From Desulfospira sp963664655 (GTDB lineage: Bacteria; Desulfobacterota; Desulfobacteria; Desulfobacterales; Desulfobacteraceae): a DNA stretch of 64,000 bases. Below the pieces are notes generated by a model, which saw only the letters and a list, made by a program, of their open reading frames with translations, ran no database searches and was not told the DNA's origin. Made by a program: the position numbers and the translations under genes. Location: NCBI GenBank assembly GCA_963664655.2, contig CAXXHM010000001.1:124001-188000 (forward strand), in the 5' to 3' direction. Positions 16,593 to 25,476 of this stretch are shown one piece after another. Each line of letters opens with the position of its first letter. Positions within the stretch are counted from its first letter, which is position 1.

Positions 16593-17981
16593 ATGACTCG
16601 ATTTATCAGAACACACTTTATTCTCCTGCTGCTGACAGCGGCATGTCTGGCATTGACCTATGTCTGTGTTCTGATTCACGAAAGCCGGCTTGGCCGGACA
16701 CTTTCCAGTGTGGAAAAGGTTCAGGAATCCGGCACCCTCAGACTGATCACGGCCAAGGCCATGAACACCTACTACCTTTACAAGGGGAAACCGGCCGGGT
16801 TTGAATATGATCTGGCCAGAGAGTTTGCCAAATTCATGAACGTGGAACTTGATGTCATCACGCCGGGATGGAACAACATGTTTCTTTGCCTTGACCAGGG
16901 CAAAGGCGACGTTGTTGCCGCCGGCATTTCCATAACCAAAAGACGGCTCGGGCAGGTGGCCTTTTCCATTCCCTACATGACCGTTCAGCAGCGGATCATT
17001 CACCACCGGCTGATCCTGGAGCCAAATGATATAGAAGATTTAGGCTTTCGGGCCATCCATGTCAGACGGGGAACCTCCTACCATTCAAGGCTTGAGCAGG
17101 TAAAAATTGAGGGGGTGCCCTTAACCTATATTCTCCATGACAATACCCCCACCGAAGAGCTCATAGCCATGGTCAACCAGCGGAAAATTAAATTTACCGT
17201 TGCCGACTCCAACATTGCCCTGATCAGCCAGCGGTATTATCCGGATATCCGAATCGGCATCCCCATCCAGGAAAAAGAGTCCCTGGCCTGGGCCATTCGA
17301 AAAGATGATCCCGAAATGCTCAAGGCGGTGAACCGCTTTTTTCTGTATGCCAATGAAACCGGCATCTTGGAAGCCATCACGGAAAAATATTACCACAATA
17401 TCAACCAAGTGGATGTTTTTGATGTTAAAAAGTTTCACAAACGGATAAAATCAAGACTGCCCCAATACAAGAAACTGATTCAGACGGAATGCAAAAAATA
17501 CGGGTTTGACTGGCGGCTGATTACCGCCGTGATTTATCAGGAATCCCATTTTAATGAGGATGCCGTCAGCAAAACCAATGTCAGGGGCTTAATGCAGGTT
17601 ACCCACGCCACAGCCGCAGAGCTGGGGATTAAAAATTATAAAAAACCCGACCAGAGCATCAGGGCCGGGATTAAATATTTACACAAGATGTTTCTTAAAT
17701 TTGACCATATAGACGACGAGTATCAACGGATGCTTTTTGCCCTTGCCAGCTATAATATCGGATACGGCCATGTTCTTGACGCCATTAAACTTGCCCACAA
17801 AAGAGGGCTGGACCCCGGCGTCTGGCGGTCGTTAAAGCAGACCCTGCCCCTTTTGGCCAGGCCTGCCGTTGCCAAGAACTTAAAGCATGGATACGCCAGG
17901 GGCGGGGAACCGGTCCATTACATTGACCGTATCCTGACTTATTATGATATTCTCAGGCAAAAAGAGGTGTCGTTTAAATAA
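16593..17981 (+). CDS. mltF: Membrane-bound lytic murein transglycosylase F-like protein
   Basis: 462 residues. A hydrophobic N-terminal segment (HFILLLLTAACLALTYVCVL) acts as signal or anchor. A solute-binding-protein-3-type domain follows (about 40-265: GTLRLITAKAMNTYYLYKG, GFEYDLAREFAKFM). The C-terminal SLT domain has the catalytic Glu in YQESHFNEDAVS and the family GLMQVTHATA and ALASYNIGYGHV segments. It cleaves peptidoglycan to 1,6-anhydro products in the periplasm. The start has no clear ribosome binding site because a 7-bp repeat tract runs to within 6 bp; another start downstream would cut the anchor. The stop codon overlaps the first bases of repeat R1 copy A. Confidence 0.93.
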   Translation: MTRFIRTHFILLLLTAACLALTYVCVLIHESRLGRTLSSVEKVQESGTLRLITAKAMNTYYLYKGKPAGFEYDLAREFAKFMNVELDVITPGWNNMFLCLDQGKGDVVAAGISITKRRLGQVAFSIPYMTVQQRIIHHRLILEPNDIEDLGFRAIHVRRGTSYHSRLEQVKIEGVPLTYILHDNTPTEELIAMVNQRKIKFTVADSNIALISQRYYPDIRIGIPIQEKESLAWAIRKDDPEMLKAVNRFFLYANETGILEAITEKYYHNINQVDVFDVKKFHKRIKSRLPQYKKLIQTECKKYGFDWRLITAVIYQESHFNEDAVSKTNVRGLMQVTHATAAELGIKNYKKPDQSIRAGIKYLHKMFLKFDHIDDEYQRMLFALASYNIGYGHVLDAIKLAHKRGLDPGVWRSLKQTLPLLARPAVAKNLKHGYARGGEPVHYIDRILTYYDILRQKEVSFK

Positions 17982-18072
17982 CGGTCACGGGCCGTCGGTG
18001 GTTATCCAGCCAAAGGCCGGCCCACAACAAAAAATGAAAGTCTTTTTAAGGATACAGGCAGACTTTCATACA
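17978..18072 (-). repeat. Dispersed repeat R1, copy A
   Basis: Read on the minus strand it has the R1 plan: GAAAGTCT … AGACTTTC hairpin, TTTTTGTTGTGGGC, GGATAACC, CGGCCCGTGACCGTTAT. It fills almost the whole gap between the mltF-like gene and rng, starting inside the mltF stop codon. It is the most diverged of the good copies. Confidence 0.75.
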
Positions 18073-18091
18073 AATTAAAACAGGCATTTAC

Positions 18092-19555
18092 ATGACAAGA
18101 AAAATTTTAATCAACGCTTTGGATCCTGATGTCAGCCGGATTGCCGCAGTAGTGGAAAACAAGCTGGATCAGTTTCACATTGAAACCCGGGCAAGACAGG
18201 TGACCCAGGGCAACATTTACAAAGGTATTGTGACCCGGGTTGAGCCCAGTCTTCAGGCTGTTTTTGTGGATTACGGCATGGAAAAGAACGGGTTTTTACA
18301 AAAAAATGAAATCCACCGGGATTATTTTCAGGACGTGGAGGAAAAGGGAAAAACCCTGTTCAACCTGATCAAAAAGGGGCAGGAGATGATTGTCCAGGTG
18401 GTCAAGGATCCCATTAACCTGAAAGGGGCCATGCTCACCACCTTTGTCTCTTTGCCCGGACGGCTCGGGGTTTTGATGCCCGGCAACACCACCCGGGGCG
18501 TGTCCAGAAAAATCGAAGAAGAGGACGAACGAAAACGGCTGGTGAAAATCATCAAAACCATTGACATCCCCGAAGGGTTTGGAATGATTGTCAGGACCGC
18601 CGGAAAAGGGGCCAACAAAACCCAGCTCACCGCTGACTTAAGGTATCTGATGCGGGTCTGGAAAAACATTGACAAACTCGGGGTTGAAAACCAGGCCCCC
18701 TGCATGCTGTATAAAGAGCAGAGTTTAGCGGTCAGGTCCCTGCGGGATTATTTCACCACCGATGTCAGGGAAATTCTCATTGACAACCCCGAGACCTTTA
18801 AAGAGGTCAAAGAGTTCATGACCAATATTGCCCCTAAACAGCAGAAAATCGTCCACCTGTTTAAAGGGGAAAAACCCATTTTCACCAAATACCAGCTTGA
18901 AGACCAGATCGCCTCGATTTTCAAGCGGGAGGTCCAGCTTAAGTCCGGCGGGTTCCTGGTCATTGAGCAAACTGAGGCCATGGTGACCATTGATGTTAAC
19001 TCAGGCAAATCCACCAAAAGAAAAAATATTGAGGAAACCGCCTTTCATACCAACATTGAAGCGGCCGAGGAAGTGGCCCGGCAGCTGCGGCTTCGGGATA
19101 TGGGCGGCCTGATTGTGGTAGATTTTATCGACATGAAGGAAAGACGCCATAAGGCGGATATCACCAAAACCCTTAAAAAATTTCTAAAAGGGGACAAGGC
19201 AAAAACCAAAGTCGGCGGCATCACCCCTTTCGGCCTGCTGGAAATGTCCCGTCAGAGGATTCGGCATTCCATCACCTTTGGAAGCTATGAAACATGCCGG
19301 CAGTGCAACGGAAGGGGAATGGTCCCATCGGTAGAAACCCAGGGGCTGGCCTTTTTAAGGCAGATCAACCTGAAAACGTTAAAACCGGAGGTAAAGCAGG
19401 TCGTCGGGATGATTCCCAGGGAAGTGGCCTATTACATTTTGAACAAAAAGCGCGAAGACCTTCTGGAAATCGAATCCAAACGGAATGTGTCCATCACCAT
19501 TGAAATTGATCCGGAAATGGTGTCCGGCCAGAGCAACATTACCTGTCATACCTGA
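18092..19555 (+). CDS. rng: Ribonuclease G (RNase E/G family)
   Basis: 487 residues, close to E. coli RNase G (489), so without the long RNase E C-terminal scaffold. N-terminal ILINALDPDVSRIAAVVENK, an S1 RNA-binding insert (GNIYKGIVTRVEPSLQAVFVDYG), the two catalytic Asp motifs VTIDVNSGKS (about 300) and VVDFIDM (about 345), and the Zn-link CRQCNG (about 402). It is a single-strand endoribonuclease for rRNA 5' processing and mRNA decay. Gap to the previous gene is filled by R1 copy A. Confidence 0.95.
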   Translation: MTRKILINALDPDVSRIAAVVENKLDQFHIETRARQVTQGNIYKGIVTRVEPSLQAVFVDYGMEKNGFLQKNEIHRDYFQDVEEKGKTLFNLIKKGQEMIVQVVKDPINLKGAMLTTFVSLPGRLGVLMPGNTTRGVSRKIEEEDERKRLVKIIKTIDIPEGFGMIVRTAGKGANKTQLTADLRYLMRVWKNIDKLGVENQAPCMLYKEQSLAVRSLRDYFTTDVREILIDNPETFKEVKEFMTNIAPKQQKIVHLFKGEKPIFTKYQLEDQIASIFKREVQLKSGGFLVIEQTEAMVTIDVNSGKSTKRKNIEETAFHTNIEAAEEVARQLRLRDMGGLIVVDFIDMKERRHKADITKTLKKFLKGDKAKTKVGGITPFGLLEMSRQRIRHSITFGSYETCRQCNGRGMVPSVETQGLAFLRQINLKTLKPEVKQVVGMIPREVAYYILNKKREDLLEIESKRNVSITIEIDPEMVSGQSNITCHT

Positions 19556-19599
19556 TGGACGGTTTTCCTGAAAGACCTGAATTTACCACGGACAGTTTC

Positions 19600-19628
19600 T
19601 TGACATAACCATAAGTTTTGTGTATCTG
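19600..19628 (+). promoter_or_regulatory. Candidate sigma-70 promoter for the LysM-like/yajC/sec genes
   Basis: TTGACA at 19600-19605, 17-bp spacer, TATCTG at 19623-19628. It lies 90-120 bp before the ATG at 19717. The -35 is perfect and the -10 is weak. Confidence 0.45.
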
Positions 19629-19716
19629 AAACCGTTTACCGGGTTTTTAATGGCATCCCTGAAAATTTTAACCGGCGGGTCCAAAGCGGCACGGCGGTGA
19701 TTGCAAAGGAGAAGCA

Positions 19717-20607
19717 ATGCTGTTGAAAAAAAATTCAAACAACATGGTCGCCATTGTGATCGGTTTAATTGTCCTGGTGGCGGCCGGTTTTTTTGTGGCA
19801 AAGGGGGTCAGAACGGCAATGACAAGCCGATCTTTCCTGTCGCCGGAAAAGCCTGAGAACCTTTCGGACCAGGCCAAACCCGAGGGGAAAAAGAATGCCC
19901 CCCAGGTGGTCAAAGGAACCATAAAGGCAGAACCTGAAATTAATTTTAAGGATCTGAACAAAAATCCGGAACTCGATCAACTCATGGCGGACCGGAAGGC
20001 CCGGTCCGGGGTTGACAAAAGCCTGGATATGATTGTCCAGGCCGATGAAAAATTTGTTGTGGGCGGCCAGAAAATCTCCATGAAGGAAATCCTTAAAAAG
20101 GCCATGGCCAAAAAAGGAGAAATTTTCCAGGAAGATATCCGGGTTCCCGGGGAACCTGTGGAATCCGGTGCGCCTGGAGAACCTGGAAAATCCGGAAAAT
20201 CCGGGGTATCAGAGGAATCCGGGGCACCGCTGCCGAAAGCAATTAAGGAATACGGCATTTATGTGGTCCGCAAGGGAGACAATATCTGGAACATCCATTT
20301 TAACATTTTAAAGGAGTTTTATTCATCCAGGGGCATCAGCGTGGCCTCCCGGGCCGATGAACCGGTCAATGAGGGGGTCAGTTCCGGAGTGGGGAAGATC
20401 CTGAAGTTTTCGGAACAAATGGTTATGATATACAACCTTACGGAAAGACAGATGGCCGATGATATCAACCTGTTGCAGCCCTTAAGCAAGATTATTGTAT
20501 ACAACATGGGGGAAATATTCTCACTGTTGCAGGAGGTTACCTACGAGAACGTAGACAGAATTCAATTTGACGGAACAAGCATCTGGATTCCGGTAAAACA
20601 ATCATAA
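19717..20607 (+). CDS. Membrane-anchored LysM-like protein of unknown function
   Basis: 296 residues from ATG 19717 with AAAGGAGAAGCA just upstream. One N-terminal membrane helix (MVAIVIGLIVLVAAGFFVA) with the rest in the periplasm. A charged linker contains a short collagen-like Gly-Pro-Ser stretch (20140-20230: repeated GEPG/GKSG units). The C-terminal 110 residues begin with YVVRKGDNIWNIHF, which is LysM-like (V.KGD.IW.I), and end with an IWIPV strand, but the spacing is longer than a standard LysM. Peptidoglycan contact is therefore plausible, not proven. It lies between rng and yajC-secDF, in the same direction. Confidence 0.6.
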   Translation: MLLKKNSNNMVAIVIGLIVLVAAGFFVAKGVRTAMTSRSFLSPEKPENLSDQAKPEGKKNAPQVVKGTIKAEPEINFKDLNKNPELDQLMADRKARSGVDKSLDMIVQADEKFVVGGQKISMKEILKKAMAKKGEIFQEDIRVPGEPVESGAPGEPGKSGKSGVSEESGAPLPKAIKEYGIYVVRKGDNIWNIHFNILKEFYSSRGISVASRADEPVNEGVSSGVGKILKFSEQMVMIYNLTERQMADDINLLQPLSKIIVYNMGEIFSLLQEVTYENVDRIQFDGTSIWIPVKQS

Positions 20608-20634
20608 TTTAACAAACATCAAGGAGGCATTATT

Positions 20635-20979
20635 TTGATCAGCACAGCATTTGCAATGGGATCAACCGGAGGGCAGGCGGCACAGGGCGGTGGACTTGCA
20701 GGGTTTCTGCCTATAATTATTTTATTTGCCATTTTTTACTTTCTGTTAATCCGTCCCCAGCAGAAGAAAGCCAAAGAGCATAAAGAGATGATCACCAACC
20801 TGAAAAAAGGGGACCGGATCATCACTTCCGGCGGTATCCACGGCACCATCCAGTCCATAGACGACACCAGCATCGGGCTTGAAATTGCCGAAAAGGTTAA
20901 AATCAAACTCTCCCGGGGAAATGTGGCCGGACTGCTGTCCGTTAGCGAACCCAACCCCAAATCATCACCCAAAAAATAA
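20635..20979 (+). CDS. yajC: Preprotein translocase subunit YajC
   Basis: 114 residues from TTG 20635, with AAGGAGG 20621-20627. One membrane helix (FLPIIILFAIFYFLLIRPQQKK) followed by the family's cytosolic part (KEHKEMITNLKKGDRIITSGGIHGTI). It joins SecD-SecF to the SecYEG channel. Gene order yajC-secD-secF is standard, with 24 bp to secD. Confidence 0.96.
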   Translation: MISTAFAMGSTGGQAAQGGGLAGFLPIIILFAIFYFLLIRPQQKKAKEHKEMITNLKKGDRIITSGGIHGTIQSIDDTSIGLEIAEKVKIKLSRGNVAGLLSVSEPNPKSSPKK

Positions 20980-21003
20980 ACACCACTTAGGAGCATTCTC
21001 AAA

Positions 21004-22578
21004 TTGAAATCATTTACCTTTAAACGCGTGTGCATCCTGGGCATCATTATAGCGGCCGCTGTCTGGCTGCTGCCGACTTTCACCGACACCTGGCCCCACA
21101 AGAAAATCAACCTGGGGCTTGATCTTCAAGGGGGAATGCACCTTATTCTGGAAGTTCAAAACGTCAAGGCTGTTGAAGCGGAGATAGAAAGAGATATCCA
21201 CGAACTCAAAAAAGAGCTGAGAAACGAAAAAATACAACATCTGGGCATCAGCCGCCAGAAAAATAATTCCATCCAGGTTAAACTCAAGGGGGCCGAAAAC
21301 AAGGCCGGTTTTGAAAAAATCCTGTCCAGTGAGTTCCCTAATTTTAAAGTCTCCTCTTCAGGCGGGACCGAACAGGGCTATACCTTTCAGTTAAGCCTGC
21401 CCGGCGAGGAGGTGGACAACATTAAAAAAATGGCAACGGAACAGGCCCTTGAAACCATCCGGAACCGGATAGACGAGTTCGGGGTGTCAGAACCGGACAT
21501 CCGGCTTCAGGGGGATAACCGGATACTTCTTCAGCTTCCGGGCATCACCGACCCTGACCGGGCCAAATCCCTGATTGGCAAGACGGCCCAGCTGACCTTC
21601 CAGCTGGTCAATGAAGAGGCCAGCGTCGAGGCCGCCGTTAAGGGAAGCGCGCCGGTGGGCAGCGAGATCCTCTATGAAACCAAAACTGACCCGGTTTCAG
21701 GCGCGGTGTCCAAAATCCCCCTGGTAATTAAAAAACAGATCCTTCTGGACGGCAGCCTGCTGACCAACGCCAAAGTGGAGTTTGACCAGTACCAGCAGCC
21801 CCAGGTGGGCATTGAATTCAGCCGGAAAGGGGCACGGATTTTTGAACGGATCACCGGCCAGAACGTTAAAAAACGGCTGGCCATAGTCCTTGATAAAACC
21901 GTGTATTCCGCGCCGGTCATCCAGGACCGGATTGCCGGCGGAAAGGCCAGAATTACGGGACGGTTCACTGCTGAAGAGGCCAAGGACCTGGCCATTGCCT
22001 TAAGGGCCGGTTCGCTGCCGGCGCCGGTCACCATTATTGAAGAAAGAACCGTGGGACCGACCCTGGGCGCTGATTCCGTTCGCATGGGACTGATGTCCAT
22101 GATTGTGGGCGGGGCACTGGTGATCCTGTTCATGCTGGTCTACTATAAAGGGGCCGGGCTGATTGCCGACGTGGCCCTGGTGGTCAACATTATTCTGATC
22201 GGCGGGGGCCTTGCCGCATTCCAGGCCACCCTGACCCTGCCGGGCATTGCCGGCATCATCCTGACCATTGGTATGGCTGTGGATGCCAACGTGATTATTT
22301 TTGAGCGGATAAGGGAAGAACTGAGGGCCGGCAAAACCGCCCTGGCATCGGTTAATGCCGGATTTGAACGGGCCACCCTCACCATTCTGGATGCCAATGT
22401 CACCACCCTGATCGCGGCCATTGTCCTTTTCCAGTTCGGCACCGGCCCGGTCAAGGGATTTGCCGTTACCCTGGCGTTAGGGATTGTGGCCAGTCTTTTT
22501 ACAGCGCTGATCCTGTCAAAAAGCCTGTTTGATTTCATCCTCCAGAACAAAGAATCCTCATCAACTCTCAGCATATAA
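21004..22578 (+). CDS. secD: Protein translocase subunit SecD
   Basis: 524 residues from TTG 21004 (TTAGGAGC upstream). First membrane helix at 10-25, large periplasmic P1 head (about 30-330; INLGLDLQGGMHLIL), then five helices with the family motifs AGSLPAPVTIIEERTVGPTLG and GMAVDANVIIFERIREEL. With SecF it uses the proton motive force to pull proteins through the inner membrane. 14 bp separate it from secF. Confidence 0.97.
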   Translation: MKSFTFKRVCILGIIIAAAVWLLPTFTDTWPHKKINLGLDLQGGMHLILEVQNVKAVEAEIERDIHELKKELRNEKIQHLGISRQKNNSIQVKLKGAENKAGFEKILSSEFPNFKVSSSGGTEQGYTFQLSLPGEEVDNIKKMATEQALETIRNRIDEFGVSEPDIRLQGDNRILLQLPGITDPDRAKSLIGKTAQLTFQLVNEEASVEAAVKGSAPVGSEILYETKTDPVSGAVSKIPLVIKKQILLDGSLLTNAKVEFDQYQQPQVGIEFSRKGARIFERITGQNVKKRLAIVLDKTVYSAPVIQDRIAGGKARITGRFTAEEAKDLAIALRAGSLPAPVTIIEERTVGPTLGADSVRMGLMSMIVGGALVILFMLVYYKGAGLIADVALVVNIILIGGGLAAFQATLTLPGIAGIILTIGMAVDANVIIFERIREELRAGKTALASVNAGFERATLTILDANVTTLIAAIVLFQFGTGPVKGFAVTLALGIVASLFTALILSKSLFDFILQNKESSSTLSI

Positions 22579-22592
22579 GGAAATCCAGAATA

Positions 22593-23627
22593 ATGCAGAT
22601 TATCAAACCTGATACCAATATTAATTTTATCGGGAGGCAGAAATTCGGTTATATATTCTCCGGACTGCTGCTCCTGGCCAGCATAATTTCACTGATTGTT
22701 CACGGGGGGCCTAATTACGGAATTGATTTTGCCGGAGGGACCCTGGTCCAGATCAAATTCCAAAAAGCCATTGCCATCTCCGATATCAGGGCCGGTTTAG
22801 AAAAACTGGACCTGAAAGATATTTCCGTTCAAGGGTTTGGGGAAGCCAATGCCCATGAATACCTTATCCGGACGGCAAGCTCTGAAAAAGAGGGGCAGCC
22901 CCTGGATGAAACCATTTCAAAGGCCATTGAAGCCGCAACGGGCGCAACCCCTGAAATCCGCCGGGTGGAGATGGTCGGCCCCCAGGTGGGCAATGACCTG
23001 AAACGCAAAGCGCTTCTGGCCATTTTTTATTCCCTGCTGTTTATTACCATCTATATTTCAGGACGGTTTGAGCTTAAATGGGGCCTGTCCGGGGTCACGG
23101 CCGGCGCCCTGATGGCCGCGGTCTATTTTTTCTCCATTTTCAATGTGAGCATGCCGGTCCTCATTGCGGCGGCCATGGTGGTTTCCCTGGCCCTTTTCTG
23201 GTATCTGAAGCTTCAGTTTGCCATGGGTGCCATTGTGGCCCTGATCCACGACGTCACCATTACCGTGGGGGTGTTTTCCATCCTCAACCTTGACTTTTCT
23301 TTGTCCATTATTGCCGCGTTGTTAACCATTATCGGCTACTCTTTGAATGATACCATTATCGTGTTTGACCGGATCAGGGACAATATTAAGGGGAAAACCG
23401 ACAACGACGACCTGGCCTTCTGGTTTAACAAGAGCATCAATGAGACCCTGTCACGGACCCTTTTGACCTCCATGACCACATTGATCGTTCTGCTGGCCCT
23501 CTTCTTTTTAGGCGGAGAAATCATCCATAACTTTGCCTTTGCCATGATTATCGGTATCGTGATTGGAACCTACTCGTCCATATTTGTGGCAAGCCCGATT
23601 GTGCTGGCCAATCACAACAAGGCCTAA
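22593..23627 (+). CDS. secF: Protein translocase subunit SecF
   Basis: 344 residues. Family features: GGPNYGIDFAGGTLVQIKF near the N-terminus, VGPQVGNDLKRKALLA, IGYSLNDTIIVFDRIRDN, and a set of six membrane helices. Partner of SecD in the SecDF complex. The stop is 3 bp before the next start, so the following cpoB-like gene is probably co-translated. Confidence 0.97.
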   Translation: MQIIKPDTNINFIGRQKFGYIFSGLLLLASIISLIVHGGPNYGIDFAGGTLVQIKFQKAIAISDIRAGLEKLDLKDISVQGFGEANAHEYLIRTASSEKEGQPLDETISKAIEAATGATPEIRRVEMVGPQVGNDLKRKALLAIFYSLLFITIYISGRFELKWGLSGVTAGALMAAVYFFSIFNVSMPVLIAAAMVVSLALFWYLKLQFAMGAIVALIHDVTITVGVFSILNLDFSLSIIAALLTIIGYSLNDTIIVFDRIRDNIKGKTDNDDLAFWFNKSINETLSRTLLTSMTTLIVLLALFFLGGEIIHNFAFAMIIGIVIGTYSSIFVASPIVLANHNKA

Positions 23628-23630
23628 GGA

Positions 23631-24284
23631 ATGGTTTTGCAGCGGATTCCATATGGCATGTGGATTCTGTTCTTATGCAGTACCCTAAGCGTTTCATGTG
23701 TAAACAAAAAACCGGCCGGGCAGGCCCGGCCGGTTCCGTCATCAGTTCAGACACCGGTGCGGCCCGTTCTGGATATTACCGAAGAACCGGCATCAGCCCG
23801 TCAGCTTACGGAACTTTCCCAGCGGATTCAGCAGCTGGAGCAAAAAGTGACCGCCCTGGAGGCCCGGGTCCAAAAGGATTCGACCAGTCAACCCGTCTAT
23901 AAAATCGAATACACCGACCCGGCCAGTCTTTATCAGAAAGCCCGGGACCTTTGCATAGAAAAGGATTTCACAAATGCCGCCAGGATATTCCAGGCATTTG
24001 TCCGGGACCACCCCACACACCATCTGGCCGACAACGCCCTTTACTGGATAGGAGAGTGCCGATACTCCCTTGGCCGGTACGAAGCGGCGTTAAGTGACTT
24101 CAAACGCCTTGTCCAGCAATACCCCGCATCGGAAAAGGTGCCCGATGCCCTGCTGAAAACCGGTTATGCCTATAAAGCCATGGGCAATACCCAGCAGGCG
24201 GATATTTATTTAAAAGAGGTGTTAAAAAAATACCCGTTTTCTCCGGCCGCTGAAAAGGCCCAGAAAAAACTGAAAACCCCATGA
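23631..24284 (+). CDS. cpoB: CpoB/YbgF-like Tol-Pal system protein
   Basis: 217 residues. N-terminal signal with lipobox-like LSVSC (Cys about 23), so probably a lipoprotein, unlike E. coli CpoB. A coiled coil follows (TELSQRIQQLEQKVTALEARV) and then TPR units (LYQKARDLCIEKDFTNAARIF, ADNALYWIGECRYSLGRYEAAL, DALLKTGYAYKAMGNTQQA). The layout signal, trimerising coiled coil, TPR matches YbgF/CpoB, which coordinates outer-membrane constriction with septal peptidoglycan synthesis. No tolQRAB-pal in the window; here it follows secF. Confidence 0.85.
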   Translation: MVLQRIPYGMWILFLCSTLSVSCVNKKPAGQARPVPSSVQTPVRPVLDITEEPASARQLTELSQRIQQLEQKVTALEARVQKDSTSQPVYKIEYTDPASLYQKARDLCIEKDFTNAARIFQAFVRDHPTHHLADNALYWIGECRYSLGRYEAALSDFKRLVQQYPASEKVPDALLKTGYAYKAMGNTQQADIYLKEVLKKYPFSPAAEKAQKKLKTP

Positions 24285-24301
24285 TTAACCGTCAGGGGGG
24301 G

Positions 24302-24329
24302 CTGACTGCCAACGGCTAACAGCTAAATA
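24302..24329. repeat. 7-bp tandem repeat (CTAACGG type), four degenerate units, before dprA
   Basis: Units in phase: CTGACTG, CCAACGG, CTAACAG, CTAAATA. They fill most of the 52-bp gap between cpoB and dprA. Confidence 0.5.
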
Positions 24330-24336
24330 ATTAGAA

Positions 24337-25467
24337 ATGCCATCAGACATAGAAAAAAAACTGGCCTGGTTCATTTTAAGAGAAATTCCTTTTTTAGGGA
24401 ACCGAACCTGTTACCGGCTGATCCAACACTTTAAAACCCCCCGTCATATTTTCGCTGCGTCGAAAATGGAGCTGGAACAGGTCCGGGGCATCACCTCAAA
24501 GCAAGTCCAGGCCGTCCTTTCCTGGCCCAACTTCCGGGACAAGGCCCTAAAAGAAATTGAAAAAGTGGCGGCCAGCGGAACCCGACTGGTGACCCTGGAC
24601 CAGGAAACCTACCCGCCCCTGTTAAAACAGATCCATGACCCGCCCCCCCTTCTCACCTACCGGGGAAACCTTGGAGACACCGCCACAGCGCCCTGCATCG
24701 CCATTGTGGGATCAAGACGGGCCACCGCCTATGGGCTGAACACGGCACGCCATCTGGCCGGGGCCCTTGCCCGGAACGGGTTCACCATTGTCAGCGGAAT
24801 GGCCTCAGGCATTGATTCGGCCGCCCATGAAGGAGCCCTTGCCGCCGGTGGAAACACCTTTGCGGTATTGGGCTGCGGCCTGAACCGGATCTATCCAAGG
24901 CAGAACCAAAAATTATACCAGGACATCTGTAAATCCGGTGCGGTGATATCAGAGTTCGCCCTTGACACCGAACCGTTAGGGCATAATTTTCCTGTCAGAA
25001 ACAGAATCATAGCCGGCTTGTCCACTGGCACCCTGGTGGTGGAAGCGGAAAAAAGAAGCGGCTCCCTGATTACGGCCAGGCTTTCCGGAGAGTATAACCG
25101 GGAGGTATTTGCCGTTCCCGGCTCCATCAAGTCCAAAAAGAGCGAGGGCACCCATGCCCTGCTCAAACAGGGGGCAAGGCTGGTGGAAAATGAACAGGAT
25201 ATCCTGGACGAGCTTCACCACCTTGTCCACAAAGAGGCAGCAGCAGAGCCATTGCCGGATCCGCCCCAAAATGCAAGCAAAAATCTGCCAGCCATGGACA
25301 AAGACCAGCGCTTAATATATAAGATGCTGGACAACTACCCCAGACATATTGATGAAATCATAGCGCAAAGCGGTCTGGAAAGCCGAAAAGTGGCCGCTGT
25401 CCTGCTCGATTTTGAATTGAACCGTATTGCCCGGCGCGACCCCGGCAATTATTTTTCACTTTTCTAA
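24337..25467 (+). CDS. dprA: DNA-processing protein DprA
   Basis: 376 residues. N-terminal helix-hairpin region (LVTLDQETYPPLLKQIHDPP), central Rossmann-like fold with IAIVGSRRATAYGLNTA, FTIVSGMASGIDSAAHEGAL, NRIIAGLSTGTLVVEA and SGSLITARL, and a C-terminal winged-helix (about 310-376: LIYKMLDNYPRHIDEIIAQSG). It binds incoming single-stranded DNA and loads RecA during transformation. It is 9 bp from topA, a common pairing. Confidence 0.96.
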   Translation: MPSDIEKKLAWFILREIPFLGNRTCYRLIQHFKTPRHIFAASKMELEQVRGITSKQVQAVLSWPNFRDKALKEIEKVAASGTRLVTLDQETYPPLLKQIHDPPPLLTYRGNLGDTATAPCIAIVGSRRATAYGLNTARHLAGALARNGFTIVSGMASGIDSAAHEGALAAGGNTFAVLGCGLNRIYPRQNQKLYQDICKSGAVISEFALDTEPLGHNFPVRNRIIAGLSTGTLVVEAEKRSGSLITARLSGEYNREVFAVPGSIKSKKSEGTHALLKQGARLVENEQDILDELHHLVHKEAAAEPLPDPPQNASKNLPAMDKDQRLIYKMLDNYPRHIDEIIAQSGLESRKVAAVLLDFELNRIARRDPGNYFSLF

Positions 25468-25476
25468 GGAGGAACA

